A stretch of DNA of 64,000 nt, from contig CM038917.1 of the NCBI GenBank assembly GCA_021904315.1, positions 5,130,041 through 5,194,040 on the forward strand, read 5' to 3'. How positions within the stretch are numbered: the first letter of the stretch is position 1; each line of letters begins with the position of its first letter. The position numbers and the translations under genes were made by a program. This document shows positions 46,581 through 59,135 of this stretch, in pieces. Below the pieces are notes generated by a model. It saw only the letters and a list, made by a program, of their open reading frames with translations. It did no database searches and was not told the DNA's origin. This DNA comes from Sphagnum magellanicum. Taxonomy: Eukaryota; Streptophyta; Sphagnopsida; Sphagnales; Sphagnaceae.

Positions 46581-49500
46581 TGTTATGGTCAACTTTGTAA
46601 TATTGACAAAATATTTTGTACCTACCTAGACTACCTAGGTTAGGTGATTACCTAAGTGAACTTTATGTACATAAATTTAACCATTTAAATTTTTTCTAAA
46701 ACCTAGTTTAAGTGGTGACACATGTCTACAATTGATAGGATTTAAAATAATGAAATTAAAAATAATTGAAATAAATATATATCTTATTTATTATATTGTA
46801 AATAATAATTTTTAATTTTTAAAAAAATAATGCTAAGCAAGTTTTTGGGTTGAATTTGTAATAATTAAAAATAATTGAACAATGTTTAAACTATCACAAA
46901 TGATTTCACATATGTTTCTTATGATTGATGGATGAAATGTGCCACATCATGTCTTAAATGACTATTATTCTAAACAACTCATCCGTAATGACTTTAGGGT
47001 TATTAGCCATTTTTGTCTTTTATGATTGGATTAATAATCATGAACTCAATCATATATTTGAAATTTTTTTCTGATGTTAAGATTTTTTTTCAAGCATTTT
47101 GTAAACTTTACTTTTGATTAATTTTTTTTCCTTGTCTCTATAAAAAAATTGTGAAAAAAAAATGTAATGGAAAAAAATGACAAATATTTTAGCTTTTTAG
47201 AATATTGAAATAACAATCATAGATAGAGGAGGAATTACAACAATTTGAAGGATATTGATAGAAATGAAATTGTGGACATGTAAACAATTTTTTAATATTT
47301 TTTTCTTCATTTTGATATTTACCTTTTTCTTTTAGTCTTAATGACATTTTTTTTACAAAATATGTGAACTCCAAATAATTGTTAATATCTGAAACTGATA
47401 TCCAATTGGTAAATAATAACAAAAATCCAATAGATTGATATCCTAGTTCAATAAAAGAAACCTAAAAATATGATATTCAACCCAAATATTTAAATTTAAT
47501 TTTTTTAATATCTAATTATAAATCATTTTGACAGAATATTTTTTATTTCGTGGATATCACGAAAAGGTGATATCCACCCAACACTCGTGGAAATTGGAAA
47601 CCTTTGTTTTCTATGCCCACGCCAATTTTAGGTCCAATTTTCAAGCCAATTTCCAGTTCTAGCATTTTATGTTGCATAACTTGAAAATTAATTTTTTTGA
47701 TTTTTTGTTAAAACTAAGAATTGGTCTCTTGTTAGAATCCAAACTAAAAAAAAACTTGTTTCTAAACTTTTTTCTTGTACGTTTACTTCTTTGTGTATCC
47801 AAGTATTATTTTTCTTTTTTAATCATACAAATTTTCAGTGTATGTTTCCAAAAAACAATTCCTCATTTTTTCGACAAAATTTTGGGAAAGCTTTGGAAAG
47901 TTTTTTGTTCTAGTGTAAATTCGACAACTTTTGCTAATTTTTTTGGAAACATTTGTCAAATTTTCAATATTGCAAAATTCAAATGAAACCTTGATACAAA
48001 TTTCATTTTTCAATAATGTTACAAGTAGGTATACTTGTAATTTGGAATCATCAATTTTGATTGGTTATACAATGTTGATGCTTATAAAATTTTCAATATT
48101 GGGTTGAGTGTGGTAAATAGAATTTGACTCCATGTGGATTTATTTATTTAAATTCATCAAAAATCAAGATTTAAAAATGTGAAGGACGAAGTCCAAAGTC
48201 AAACTCAAGATTTTATTAAATTTGAAATTTTGTTAGACAACCTTTTCTTTCGTTATCTTACTACTAAGTAGGTGATCATCCATAAGGAGATTTGGCCACT
48301 TTTGGCTGTAGACCAACTATGAAAGTATTTATTAAAATCCTTTTATAACTTGGTTACTTGCTTGAACAATGTGTAAGAACATGGAAATTTCAAAGAATTT
48401 TTATTGGGTTTGTATTTTTTAAAGGGAATATGTCAACGATTTGTTTTTTTTAAAAGACACCAAATGATGAAAATTTTCCATGCCTAAATTCCTTGGTTAA
48501 ACTTGCAATGTTGGAATTACTGAATTATCAAGATTTTTTTCACTAAAAAATCAATAAAACTTCAACAATTTAATTGTAAGGAAATTGGGGAAAGCTCATG
48601 CTCGTCATAGGTGCATCAAGGTGGTTTCATAATTTTTTAACTTATGGTCCAAGAGATCAAATTTTGAATAATTCTCTTTTCATTGGAAATTCAATAAAAA
48701 TATAAATCAACTTTTAAGAAAATTGTGCACAAGATGGTTATGGCATGGGTTTCATTTTTTTTTAGTTTTGTTAAGTAGGTGGATTTAGCAATTATCCACA
48801 AGAAGATCATTGACAAGACCAAAAAATTTCCAAACCATGGAGACATACAAGAACCTATGGTCTAAATATGGCAAATTCAACACTCTTTTTTCCCTCCACA
48901 AAAGGCCTTTTTCCAAAACAAATTCTTTATACAAGATGCAACCCTTTTTTTTGTTGCCAAATGGCAAAATTTCTTCACAAAAAAAATCCCTAATTATGGG
49001 TATGGTTGAAAAATACGTATACTTTGTAAAATTACAATCCAACATGTGTTCAATGGCACAAAGCATACTAAAACTACCTTCACACTTAGTGTTACCACCT
49101 CTAGTGTTAGCTTGCTTAACATTGAACTAGCCATTTATAAAATGTTATGGAACACTAGATAATCATGGTACTAAGTAGCACTAATGTCTAGATTCCCGCA
49201 ACAACACCACCCCACCTCTTTCCCTAAAATTAACCTACCTATAGAATTGATGATTCAAACATGGAATCATAATTTAATGTGGTGGTATCTTTTTTTTCCT
49301 TCAAAATCAATGAGACATTGTCCCTCATGTTCCATCACCAAGATTTCACAACCACCATCACCTTTTCTTAAACACAATCACTCAATTGCATCTATCATTT
49401 CTTTGCCTCTTGGTGTATTCTCACTTTTCTTTTATATTTTGTGCTTATTTATTTTCAATATTTTTGCTTGTTCATTTGCAAACTTGAATTCTCAATTTTT

Positions 49501-49890
49501 TGCTTTGCATTTCATTGTCAATGTCTTCTTCATGGTGTCTTGTTGTTACATTGTTATGTAGGTTGTCATTAACATATTCTCCTTATAACATTGTGTTGTG
49601 CAAGCTTAGGTTTTCAATGTCAACTTTTTTTTTGGGTTTGTGGCATTTCAAGCAACTTTCATTTCAAGCTTTCATTTTTCTTTGTTTTGCTTTACAATTT
49701 TTTTGTTTTTCTATCTTACTTTTTGTGTTGAATCTCAAAATGTTTGTTTGCAGTAACTTTTGTGAATTGTTGTTGCCACTAATGTGTTAAAACATGTTGT
49801 TTCAATGTTGTGCTAATGAATTACATCATATTCAATTTTTTCTTTCCAAAAATTCGATCTAGATAAGTTTCTTTATTAGTTGTTCATTTC
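46581..49890. other. AT-rich intergenic DNA with old repeats
   Basis: No gene recognised. Near 48280-48385 a member of the dispersed family shared with 16.4, 21.1 and 35.4 kb is visible (TTGGCTGTAGACCAACTATG, AAATCCTTTTATAACTTGGT). The frames at 49184-49790 are low-complexity Phe/Leu/Ser and were not assigned. Confidence 0.4.
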
Positions 49891-49899
49891 ACATTACAT

Positions 49900-50700
49900 C
49901 AAAACATGGATGTAGCACAAGATTAAGTCATTTTCATTATGGGTCGTATGTTGTTATTTTAGTTGGTGCATCATATTTTCAATTCCACTATCTAGGATTT
50001 GTTTCTAGATATGAAATATGTTTCCGTGAATCCATCAATTTCCATTGTATCCTTGGTCTTACATGAATTCGTTGCTACAGTGAATGTGTTTTTAAGGAAA
50101 TTGATTTCATGGCTAATGGGACCAAAGATGCACATTGTCATGGAAGATTTCAAAAAATGGTGCGGCCTACCTAGGTGCAATCAATGGCACCCATACATTG
50201 ATTTTTAAACCTAGTTACAATCCCTTTACCAAGAGATTACTATTATCATTAATCTAAGGGATATTCCATTGTGAAATTGTGGAGGATTGTAAAAAAAATT
50301 TAAATGATGTTTTCATTGGATTTCCATGAAGTGTCATTGACTCATGAATGATACATAAGATTGTATAAACAAGCTCAATACCACGCTTTATTTGACATTA
50401 ATAGAGGACATGGAGTTGGACACGCTCCTTACTTGCTTGGGGACAAAAGGTATTCATTTATTAACTGGATCATGATGCCCTACAAAAAAGATGGACACCA
50501 CACAATTAAGGAGTTGTTCTACAATATTAAAACACAAATGGGGCCACTTTGTAGTAAAAAATGTTTTTGGAATTCTAAAAATAACTTTCAAGGAACTATT
50601 TTGCAAATCAAAATTGAATGTGGTTTTGTCGAGCTAAAAGCAAGTGCTTTTCATAAAGAAGATTTATCAACCAAGTTTCAACATTATGCAAGATGAGCCA
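49900..50700 (+). pseudogene. PIF/Harbinger-type transposase remnant
   Basis: Translated pieces follow the order of plant Harbinger DDE transposases: FLRKLISW, then MHIVMEDFKKWCGLPRCN (about 50127-50180), GAINGTHTLIFKPSYNPF in a shifted frame, a DCKK-like piece, YKQAQYHALFDINRGHG (about 50364), APYLLGDKRYSFINWIMMPY and KKDGHHTIKELFYN. The shift between RCN and GAINGTH, and several stops between 50250 and 50360, break the frame. The late DDE acidic position may lie near the LLGDK block. I did not find terminal inverted repeats. The partner Myb-like ORF was not identified with confidence. Confidence 0.75.
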
Positions 50701-53700
50701 ATAAATCAATAGAACATGGAAGGAGAAAAGAGGTTTGAAGATGTTATATGAAGGGAATTTATTCATTATCTTGGCAAATAGAAGGGTTTCACATGAATCA
50801 GGTTTAGACTCTGATCTTCAACCTCATCTTATTAACAGTGACATTAAAAATAAATAAATAAATAAAAATTTGCCATGTTTTAGGTTTGTTTCAAGTCATT
50901 TACATCACCCAATGATGTGACAACTTTTTACTTTTAGTCATCTATTGCAACATCATTTCCAATTTCATCATCTTTAGTTTTAGGAACTTGGATTAGAACC
51001 TTGACGTTGTCATTGTTGTTGGTAATCCACAAAAATACCATGTTTGTCCCTTGTGTCAAATTGGTAATAGCTTTCACCATATTTATTTTATTTGGTTGAC
51101 GTTCTTGTCTCTCTTCTTGAAGTATTCATTATTTTTTTCAAGCATAGTTTCTTGGGTTAAAGTTTGATTTTCTTCCATTAGTATGTTGTTGGTGTGTATG
51201 TGATCAAGTAATTCTATGAACAATTTGATTTCTTTTCTTATAGCTTTAACCATTGTCTTGTGAACTAAATAATACAAAAAATTTCACCCTCATGTTCTTG
51301 ACACATCAAACAACTATTGTCCTTTTTTGTAACCTACTTCATTGATTGATTTGGGAATTTGGGGATTATATTATGTTGGGATCCCAATGGGACAATGTTC
51401 TTTGTAACAGTCCTCAGTTTCATAGGTGGGGTTTGCAATGGTAGAGAAGCTTATGGCAAGTTAACATGTTAAACTAGAAATGGTGTGGTCTGAAGTTCTT
51501 CATACATTCATGTCTTGTCAACACCATATGCACAAAACTGGTATTGTGGATTCAAATTTTCATTCCTTAATCTTGATTCTAAAGTTGCAAAGTTGTCATT
51601 AATTTCAATGGGCTCCTATGGGGTTTTCCTAATTGGTTTGTAAATGTCATCTCCATCATTCATCAAATCTTACATGTGTGGCTAAAATATGGACCTTTTG
51701 CCAAGGAAATCCAAAATCATTTCATACAATCATCATCCAAAATTTTGAAAAAGATGCACACTACTTAGTTATGTCTTGGATATTCATGGTCTAATAATCT
51801 TGATTATGTCTAATGCTAACCATGTAGACATTTTTTACTTGCAAGTGACCCCCACTTATAATCCTTGCATGTTGGAGAATTTCTCGCATGATTTGAACAA
51901 CCTACATTCATGACAAAATTTGCCTCTATTTGGAAATTGTTGTTTCAAATTTGCATCAACCATCCACTTCCACCAATCTTGCTTCATGTTCTTCCTTCTT
52001 ACCTTGGATGAGAGATGAAAAATCAATTGGTTTGTTGAGGTTTCCTCACCAATACCTCTAGTATGGATTCAAAGTTTGAGTTTACAATTTGCTTATTACC
52101 TTTCTTTTTATTTATCTGTGGATTAGTTATGTCATCATTGGATGTTGACTATGGGTGATTGGTTGAAAAGTATCCAAGATTTTATGAATTTTTTTCTCTA
52201 AATTAATTATTGAACTTTTGTAAACACATTGAACTTTTAAACATTGAACTTTGATTCTATTCAAAATTGATTTGGGTTCAAGAAATGGTGTGTGCTCATG
52301 ACATTGATATAATTGATAAAGATTCAAGAACTAGGTAGGTTCATGACGTTCATATTGTTTCTTTGCAAAATTGATAAGGATTGGGTGAAATCACACTACG
52401 AGTGAACCATTTTTCACTACTTTTCACCCAAAAAAAGTATAACAAGCATGATAGGTATGTGTTAAGCTAAAATCTTCATGGCATCTTTTCAAAATCTTAA
52501 ACATAAGGAAAAAAAACTTTAAAATGTGCATGATAAAATTTTGGAACTCAAAATTTTGAATCATTTAATTAAATTTGATCCAATGGTAAGATGAAGAGGA
52601 TTGGATAAAATCAATGTGCATAAAATATACAACGCCCATTTTTTCAACGGCCATGGGGCCTCATGTTTGTGGTTCATAACACATTACCAAGCCAAAGAAA
52701 AATGAAAACAAATAAAATGCCCACCAATGAAATCTCCTCATTTTTCTTAAAGTAATGGTTTTACCCCAAAAATAAGATTTTATTATGCATTTATTGTTCA
52801 AAAATGCCAACAAACATATTTTTTAATAGATTTTCAACCAAAAAATTTCAACTTCTAAATGGTCCCAAATTCAGTAGGTGTATAAGAAGATCACTCACCA
52901 CAAAAAAATTTACTACAAAACTCCACCCATAACCTTAGTTTTGAAATATATTTGCAAATTTCCATACTCTGTGATGCATTTATGCAACAAAAATATACTT
53001 CATATGTTCAAGTTTGTAAATGTTGGTTGGATTTTTTTTTTAAATAAAATAGTTTAAGTTAAAACTAATGCAAATACTTGAAATGAACAAAAGAAATTTA
53101 AGATGTGATGTTCACATGTACCAACAAAAACCAAATGCAAAATTTTTGTGTTTGTGACTACAATTTTTGGGGGGCATAGAGTGCCTTCACCTAATTCAAG
53201 AAACTTATTTTCTTCTGAATATTTGATGTCCTTGTCATAACCACCATGTGTCTCAAAATAGTCCATGGTTTGTGGCAATAACAACGAGCTATGATGACAA
53301 AGAATTATGTGTGACAATAATGATGAAAATGTGGAGATGGCAAAAGAAAGAAAAGCAAGTGGGTAATAACACATAAATGTTAAAATCGACATAGGCAGGA
53401 AATGGTGCAAATAATAGAATAATTAATGTTTGATAAGGAATATATAAGAACCTAATAAGGAACAACAAGGGAACATAAAACAAGAATTTTGTGTCAAGGA
53501 CAAGAATTGTGTGTAGGAAACAAAATCAAGGTTACATAACTTTTTTGGGGGTGGTATGAAACATTGTAAATGTTGCTACAAATTTTTTTAAATATTAAAT
53601 ATTTCTAATAACCTACCATCAACCTACCATTAGCCAAGCACTAAGATAACACCAAATGCCACATTAGATGACACATAGATTTTAATGTTAATTGTCATTT

Positions 53701-56647
53701 TTGGTGTAAATAAATTACAAACTATGGATTTGCTAACGTTGATTTAACATGTAGTGACCACCAAGTCTAAGTGTTGTTTAAATACAATTAAAAACCTAGT
53801 TACAAACACATTTCATATTTGGGAAACAAAAGTGTTGTGATTTGAAATTTTTGAAAAGGCAACCCAAAACATATGCCACCAATTATGATGTTGCAAAAGA
53901 GTTTCTTATCACACTCTCACACCTCATACCATTAAATTGTATTTCTATCCTTATTTAAAACAAATCTTGTAGTAAATTTATTACATACTTCAATCTAAAG
54001 ATGAATAATCCCAATTTAACTAGTTGAACTTCCCATCCATTGGAATCCTAGGGAAGGATCCTAACTATCATTTGGTTTTTTCCAAAGATATCCTTGAAGC
54101 TTCCAAAAGATCTTGTTCATTACATGGGATTGAATAAAAGATTTATTACCCAAGAGGAGAATGAAAAATGCAAATAGAAAAAGGAGAAATCAAGGTGCAA
54201 TACCACCTTTTGATGCTTCATTGAAGATCTAGGGACCACACAAAAACAAAACAAGAAAATTTGTGAGAGACAAATGCAAAGTGCTTTTATGGTTCTGAAA
54301 GGCAAAATGAAAGAAAAACGGAGGAAAAAGTCATGGGAATTAGCAATCTTGAAGAAAAAAGGTCACCCTATAAGGTGTTGGGAAAGGCTTCAAAAAACTA
54401 ATAAGGAATTTTTTTGTAACTTAAACATTATAAAATAATGACATTGAACACATCCAAACCCAACACAAAAAACTTGTCCTTGTAGAGCACTAGGTAGTCT
54501 TTGACCAAGTCCTAGTATTTTACTACATTCAAATTATTTTAGAGCTTCATGTCACTTCATTTGGCAAATGGAATTCACTTTCTTGTTGGCTTCCCTATCA
54601 TGCTTCCAATATCCATTAGTTTACTTTGTAGTGTTAAATGTTCCTTCAAATACTTGTGATGATCTATAACATTTATAATGATGCAATAGAATCTCTTTCA
54701 AGTATCATGTTATTGCCAATGGTTAAACCTAGCTAAATGTCATCATAGGGTTCACCCAATAGCCATCACCTAATATTAACCTAACCATAGATTAACCATG
54801 TGGTTGTAGAATTCCAATAAGTGGTATATGAAAGTCATACACGTGGCTTGTGTACGACCTTAAAACTCCTCCAATCCACCAAGTTTATCATGAATTTCAA
54901 GCTCATGTAAAAGATGGGCTAACCTCCCAAGCATAGGGTGGGCAATACCACCAACCATAAGGGAAATCCTTTCATTTTGAATAGGAAAAAAATCAAACGT
55001 ATCCCACAATTGATTGAAGATTGAAGATCCAATATTTGTTTTAGATTTTAGATGTCAATTCCCTAATAGTTTTTTATTTTATTTTCATAAAAATATAACC
55101 ATAATTTTCTTCTTGGTGTATTTCTATAGAGGGCACCTTACATTAAAGAGAATTTTTGTGTTGTATTATTGTCTTATAACTAATCAGAGAAGTTAGTTAT
55201 TTAGTAACAAATGTTGTGTAGGCATTAGAATCAACTGTATATTTGTTAGTTATCAACTTGGATATATACTCACTTATTCAACAAGGGTGAAAAAAAATTA
55301 ATGGTTTTGGTATAGTGTACATAAATTGATGTTAGAACACTTAAGTCCCCAAAATATATTCATGATCTAAATTTAGGTTTGTTAGCTTAGGGGTACAAAG
55401 ATGAATTGTAAATTCTTTCTAGGTGTGTATATTTTTTTTAAATTGTTCGAAGTGGTTAAGAGATGCCCAAGATATGGCCTCCAAAAGTTTGGGGGGTCAT
55501 TGCCTTACAAAAAATTCATCACCAATCATCCCACACCTTGGTCTTCAAGTAATGTAACCCCTATCAATGCACATACCATAATTGAAACATGTCCAATATC
55601 CATGTTATAACCAAAAGATTTCAAACCCAAAATTGAAATTTTCCTTTTTTAAAAATAAAAACACTTCCATTCGAAAGACTAATGCACAAGATGGAAATAA
55701 GCAAACAAATCTATGGTGGGTTTTTGTTTCATTAAAATCTAGTCACTAAACCTTTTCTAAAGCAACACCACTAAACACACACCACCCTCCCCATGAACAG
55801 TGGTTTCCTCTCCTTTCCACCCTTTCTCCCTTGTTGCATGGGCACAAAACAAGTTTGAACATTGTTACTCTTTCCTTTCATGTTCCTTTCTAGCTCATTG
55901 GGGTCCTATTCTCTTGCCTTCTCAAATTTGTCCTGTTAAAATAGATGTTATGTGTGAATACATGATCCTAGACCTAGCTAACTCTAGTGTTAGTGTTGGA
56001 AGGCACATCACTATCTAGGTGTTCAGTAGGTGCTAAATATTTTAACATTAAACCCTCTGACACTAGTTGTGATTGTAGCATACATGTTTTGACAATTTTC
56101 ATGTCCTTGGTATCTTGTAATTTTTCAGTTTTACTACTGCACTGTTTTGTTATCAATAGTAAGAGAATTATTTAAGTTTTATGATTTGGGTTTGGTTGTT
56201 TTTGGACTTGAATGCAAATGACTTCACCCATTGCAAGTTAAAGTTGTGAAATCACTCTTGTTCAACAATCTTTCACAAAGTTGAAAAATTAACAAGGGCT
56301 TGGTTTTTGATGTGGCAAAATCTTAACAATTACGTCACCACATATCATATGATATTTTCCAACCTTTTTTGGGGGTTTAATCCGACATTTAGCCCTCAAA
56401 CTCCAAACAGGTAGCAATCTTTGATGCTATTGGCCAAATCCATGATGGGTTTCACGACAGTCTGGTGCACTGATTGGCCCCAGACCCATGAATGAACAAT
56501 GTACACAGATATCAACTTGCACTTGAAAAGTTCTGGCACATATTGGCAGAATATAATACCGGAGTTTCTGTTGAAGTGTTAATAGAACTGTCATGACATT
56601 CTCGGAAAAAATGACTCACCCGGGTGCTGCTGAGACTAAACTTGACA
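50701..56647. other. AT-rich intergenic DNA
   Basis: No intact gene recognised. A minus-strand frame at 51083-51277 (Glu/Lys/Asn-rich, coiled-coil-like) and nearby diverged minus-strand text up to about 52000 could be the second, DNA-binding ORF of a Harbinger element, but I could not support it. The rest is AT-rich with short poly-A and poly-T runs. Confidence 0.35.
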
Positions 56648-59135
56648 TCACCAATAATCTTTACAGGAACAGAGAACATTCTCAAAGTGATGAATCGGTC
56701 GGCATCCCTTATTATGATTGCTCTCCCAACTAGCTTTGCAATAAACTTGGCAGCAATGTGGCAATCACCACATACATGCAGATTCTTGAAAATGCGAATT
56801 GGAGTACCAGGAGGTGTGCTGATAAGCCCATATGCAATGGCCGGCTTCTCACTGTGGTGACACAAATGAAACAACTTTTCTTCTTCCTCTACATCATGTA
56901 GCATAAATGTGATGTCTGGGACATACCCAGCATCCTTCATCTGTACAGATAATCTCTTTAGTTCAGCATGGATTTCATTTATTTGAGGATGTTCTTGGTC
57001 ATCTACTACAAATGTATGCACCTCATTATTCACCTCAATCCAGGTGCGGCCTTGCTGTCTCCTGACACCTCTTTCCAACCTCAGTTTTTGAACAGTTGCA
57101 CTGAGATCCCAGTTGCCAGCAGCAGCATAGATATTCAATAGCAGCACATAGCCTGCAGAATTTCCTGGGTCCGATTCAAGTACTCTTCTTGCAATGCATT
57201 CTCCCATCTCCAAATTACCATGAATTCTGCAAGCACCAAATAAGGCCATCCACACAGTAGCATTTGGTTCACAGGGCATTGTCTTGATCAGAACCTCTGC
57301 ATCATGCAGATGGCCAACACGACCAAGAAGATCAACCACACAGGCATAGTGCTCATTTGTTGGAGAGATACCATAAACTGAATTCATGAATTGGAAGTAG
57401 CACAGGCCTTCATCCACTAGGCCTGCATGCTGACAAGCTGATAAAAGAGAAAGAAAAGTTATGTCATCTATCTCTACACCTTGTTCACACATTCATTTGA
57501 AATGTGCAAGAGCCTCATTAGCATGCCCATGCATGGCATAGGCTCCAAGCATGGCAGTCCAAGCAACCATGTTGCGTCTGGGCATCCTGTTGAACACTCT
57601 CCAAGCATCCTCTACACTACCACATTTGGCATACATATCATTAAGGCTGCTACCCACAAAGACATCAGATTCATAACCACTTTGAATAATTGCTCCATGA
57701 ATGTGCCTTGCCTCTTCAAGTGCTGCTACACTAGCACATGCATTGAGCATCCCCACAAAGGTGACAGGTACTGGGTGCACCCCTTCATATTGCATTTGGC
57801 AAGAGAGTTGCAGTGCCTTCTGCCCTTGTCCACACTTTGCATAGCCCAGAATCATGGCATTCCAAGCAACCACATCACGTTTGGGCATGCTGTTAAAAAC
57901 TCTCCAAGCCTCATCTATGCTCCCACATTTAGCATACATGTCAACAAGGCTACTACCCACAGATACATTAGACTCCCAACCACTTTGAATGATCCGTTCA
58001 TGAACATCCTTGCCTTCTTTAAGTGCCTCTATACTGGCACATGCATTCTGAATTCCCACAAAGGTGACAGGCTTTGGCTCCACCCCTTCCTGTTGCATTC
58101 GGCTAGACAATTCCAAAGCCTTATGCCCTTGACCACATTTTACATGTCCCAAAATGATGGCACTCCAAGCAACCACATTGCGTGCGGACATCCTGTTAAA
58201 AACTCTCAAAGCGTCTTCTATACTCGCACATTTGGCATACATGTCAACAAGGCTATTACCCACAAACATAATGGACTCAAAGCCTCTTGAATGATCTGTT
58301 CATGAACTTGCTTGCCATCTTCAAGTGCAGCTATACTGGCACATGCATTGACCACCCCCACAAACATAACAGGGTCTGGCTGCATCCCTTCCTGTTGCAT
58401 CTGTTGAAACAATGCCAATGCCTTCAGCCCCTGCCCACATCTGACATGTCCCAAAATGAGGAAATTCCATGTAAGCACATCATGTGAGCGCATCATGTTG
58501 AACACACTCCAAGCATCCTCAAGACTCCCACATTTGGCATACATGTCAATAAGGCTGTTACACACATAGATATCCAAGTCACAGCCACTCTGTATGATCT
58601 ACATGTGGATGGATCTGCCCTCTTCAAGTGCTGGTAAATTAGCACATGTATTGAGCACTCAAACAAAAGTGAACTTGTCAGGGCTCATCCCTTCTTGTTT
58701 CATTTGTTGAAAAAGCCTCGTTGTGTTCTCATACTGTCCAGCCTTCACATATCTTGCAAGCCTACTATTCCATGAAAAAATGCTCAATTGCACAGTCCCT
58801 GGTGCCATTGCAGCTAGCTCTGCTTCTACCCATGGAGGGTTCAAATTGTCACCGAGCCACAGCCTCCCATGTCTTCTTATGTTTGAAATCGGGATACCTT
58901 GCATTCCCCTACAACCAGAGAACAAACTCCAGCTCATCAGCTGTGCATTCTCAGAGCCCAGGCTACTCAGACCCAAACAAAAAAACGAGTACCAGCCTCC
59001 TGCATCAATGAGAGATTCTGAACATGAATAGGAACATTTGCCTTTTCTGCCCTGTGATCCCACCATTGTGATGGATCTGAGAATAACTTGCGCCACCATT
59101 TCTCTACAATCCTCTTCTGATCTGTCAGGAGCCAC
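56648..59135 (-). pseudogene. Intronless PLS-class pentatricopeptide repeat gene with E and DYW domains, disrupted
   Basis: DYW-type PPR proteins enter organelles and carry out site-specific RNA C-to-U editing; the DYW domain is the deaminase. On the minus strand the repeats run YVKAGQYENTTRLFQQMKQE, SLIDMYAKCGSLEDAWSVFN and repeated ACASI-ALEEGK-HE-IIQSG blocks. The E/E+ region follows (HYACVVDLLGRVGHLHDAEV, VWMALFGACRIHGNLEMGE), then the DYW domain with HSEKPAIAYGLISTPPGTPI and HVCGDCHIAAKF. The frame is broken by TGA at 58661-58659, TAG at 58601-58599, a frameshift near 58286, TGA at 57495-57493, and a one-base loss near 56693. Beyond that last loss the family ending (HHFE, CSCKDYW, stop at 56650-56648) is readable in the next frame. 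A plausible ATG is 59099. The N-terminal transit region was not identified with confidence. Confidence 0.9.

Noticed and set aside
49184..49790. Two plus-strand frames of 96-125 codons before the transposase relic
   Set aside because: They are low-complexity Phe/Ser/Leu frames without motifs, and do not extend the transposase alignment.
51083..52100. Possible second ORF of a Harbinger element on the minus strand
   Set aside because: Only a Glu/Lys-rich coiled-coil-like frame and scattered pieces were seen, with no recognisable Myb/SANT signature.
57481..58290. 269-codon plus-strand frame across the PPR relic
   Set aside because: It is a mirror frame of the repeat-rich PPR coding strand. The minus-strand translation shows the real domains.
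56648..58661. Idea that U-to-C RNA editing restores the PPR stops
   Set aside because: Such editing is known in fern organelles, not nuclear transcripts, and it cannot repair the two frameshifts.
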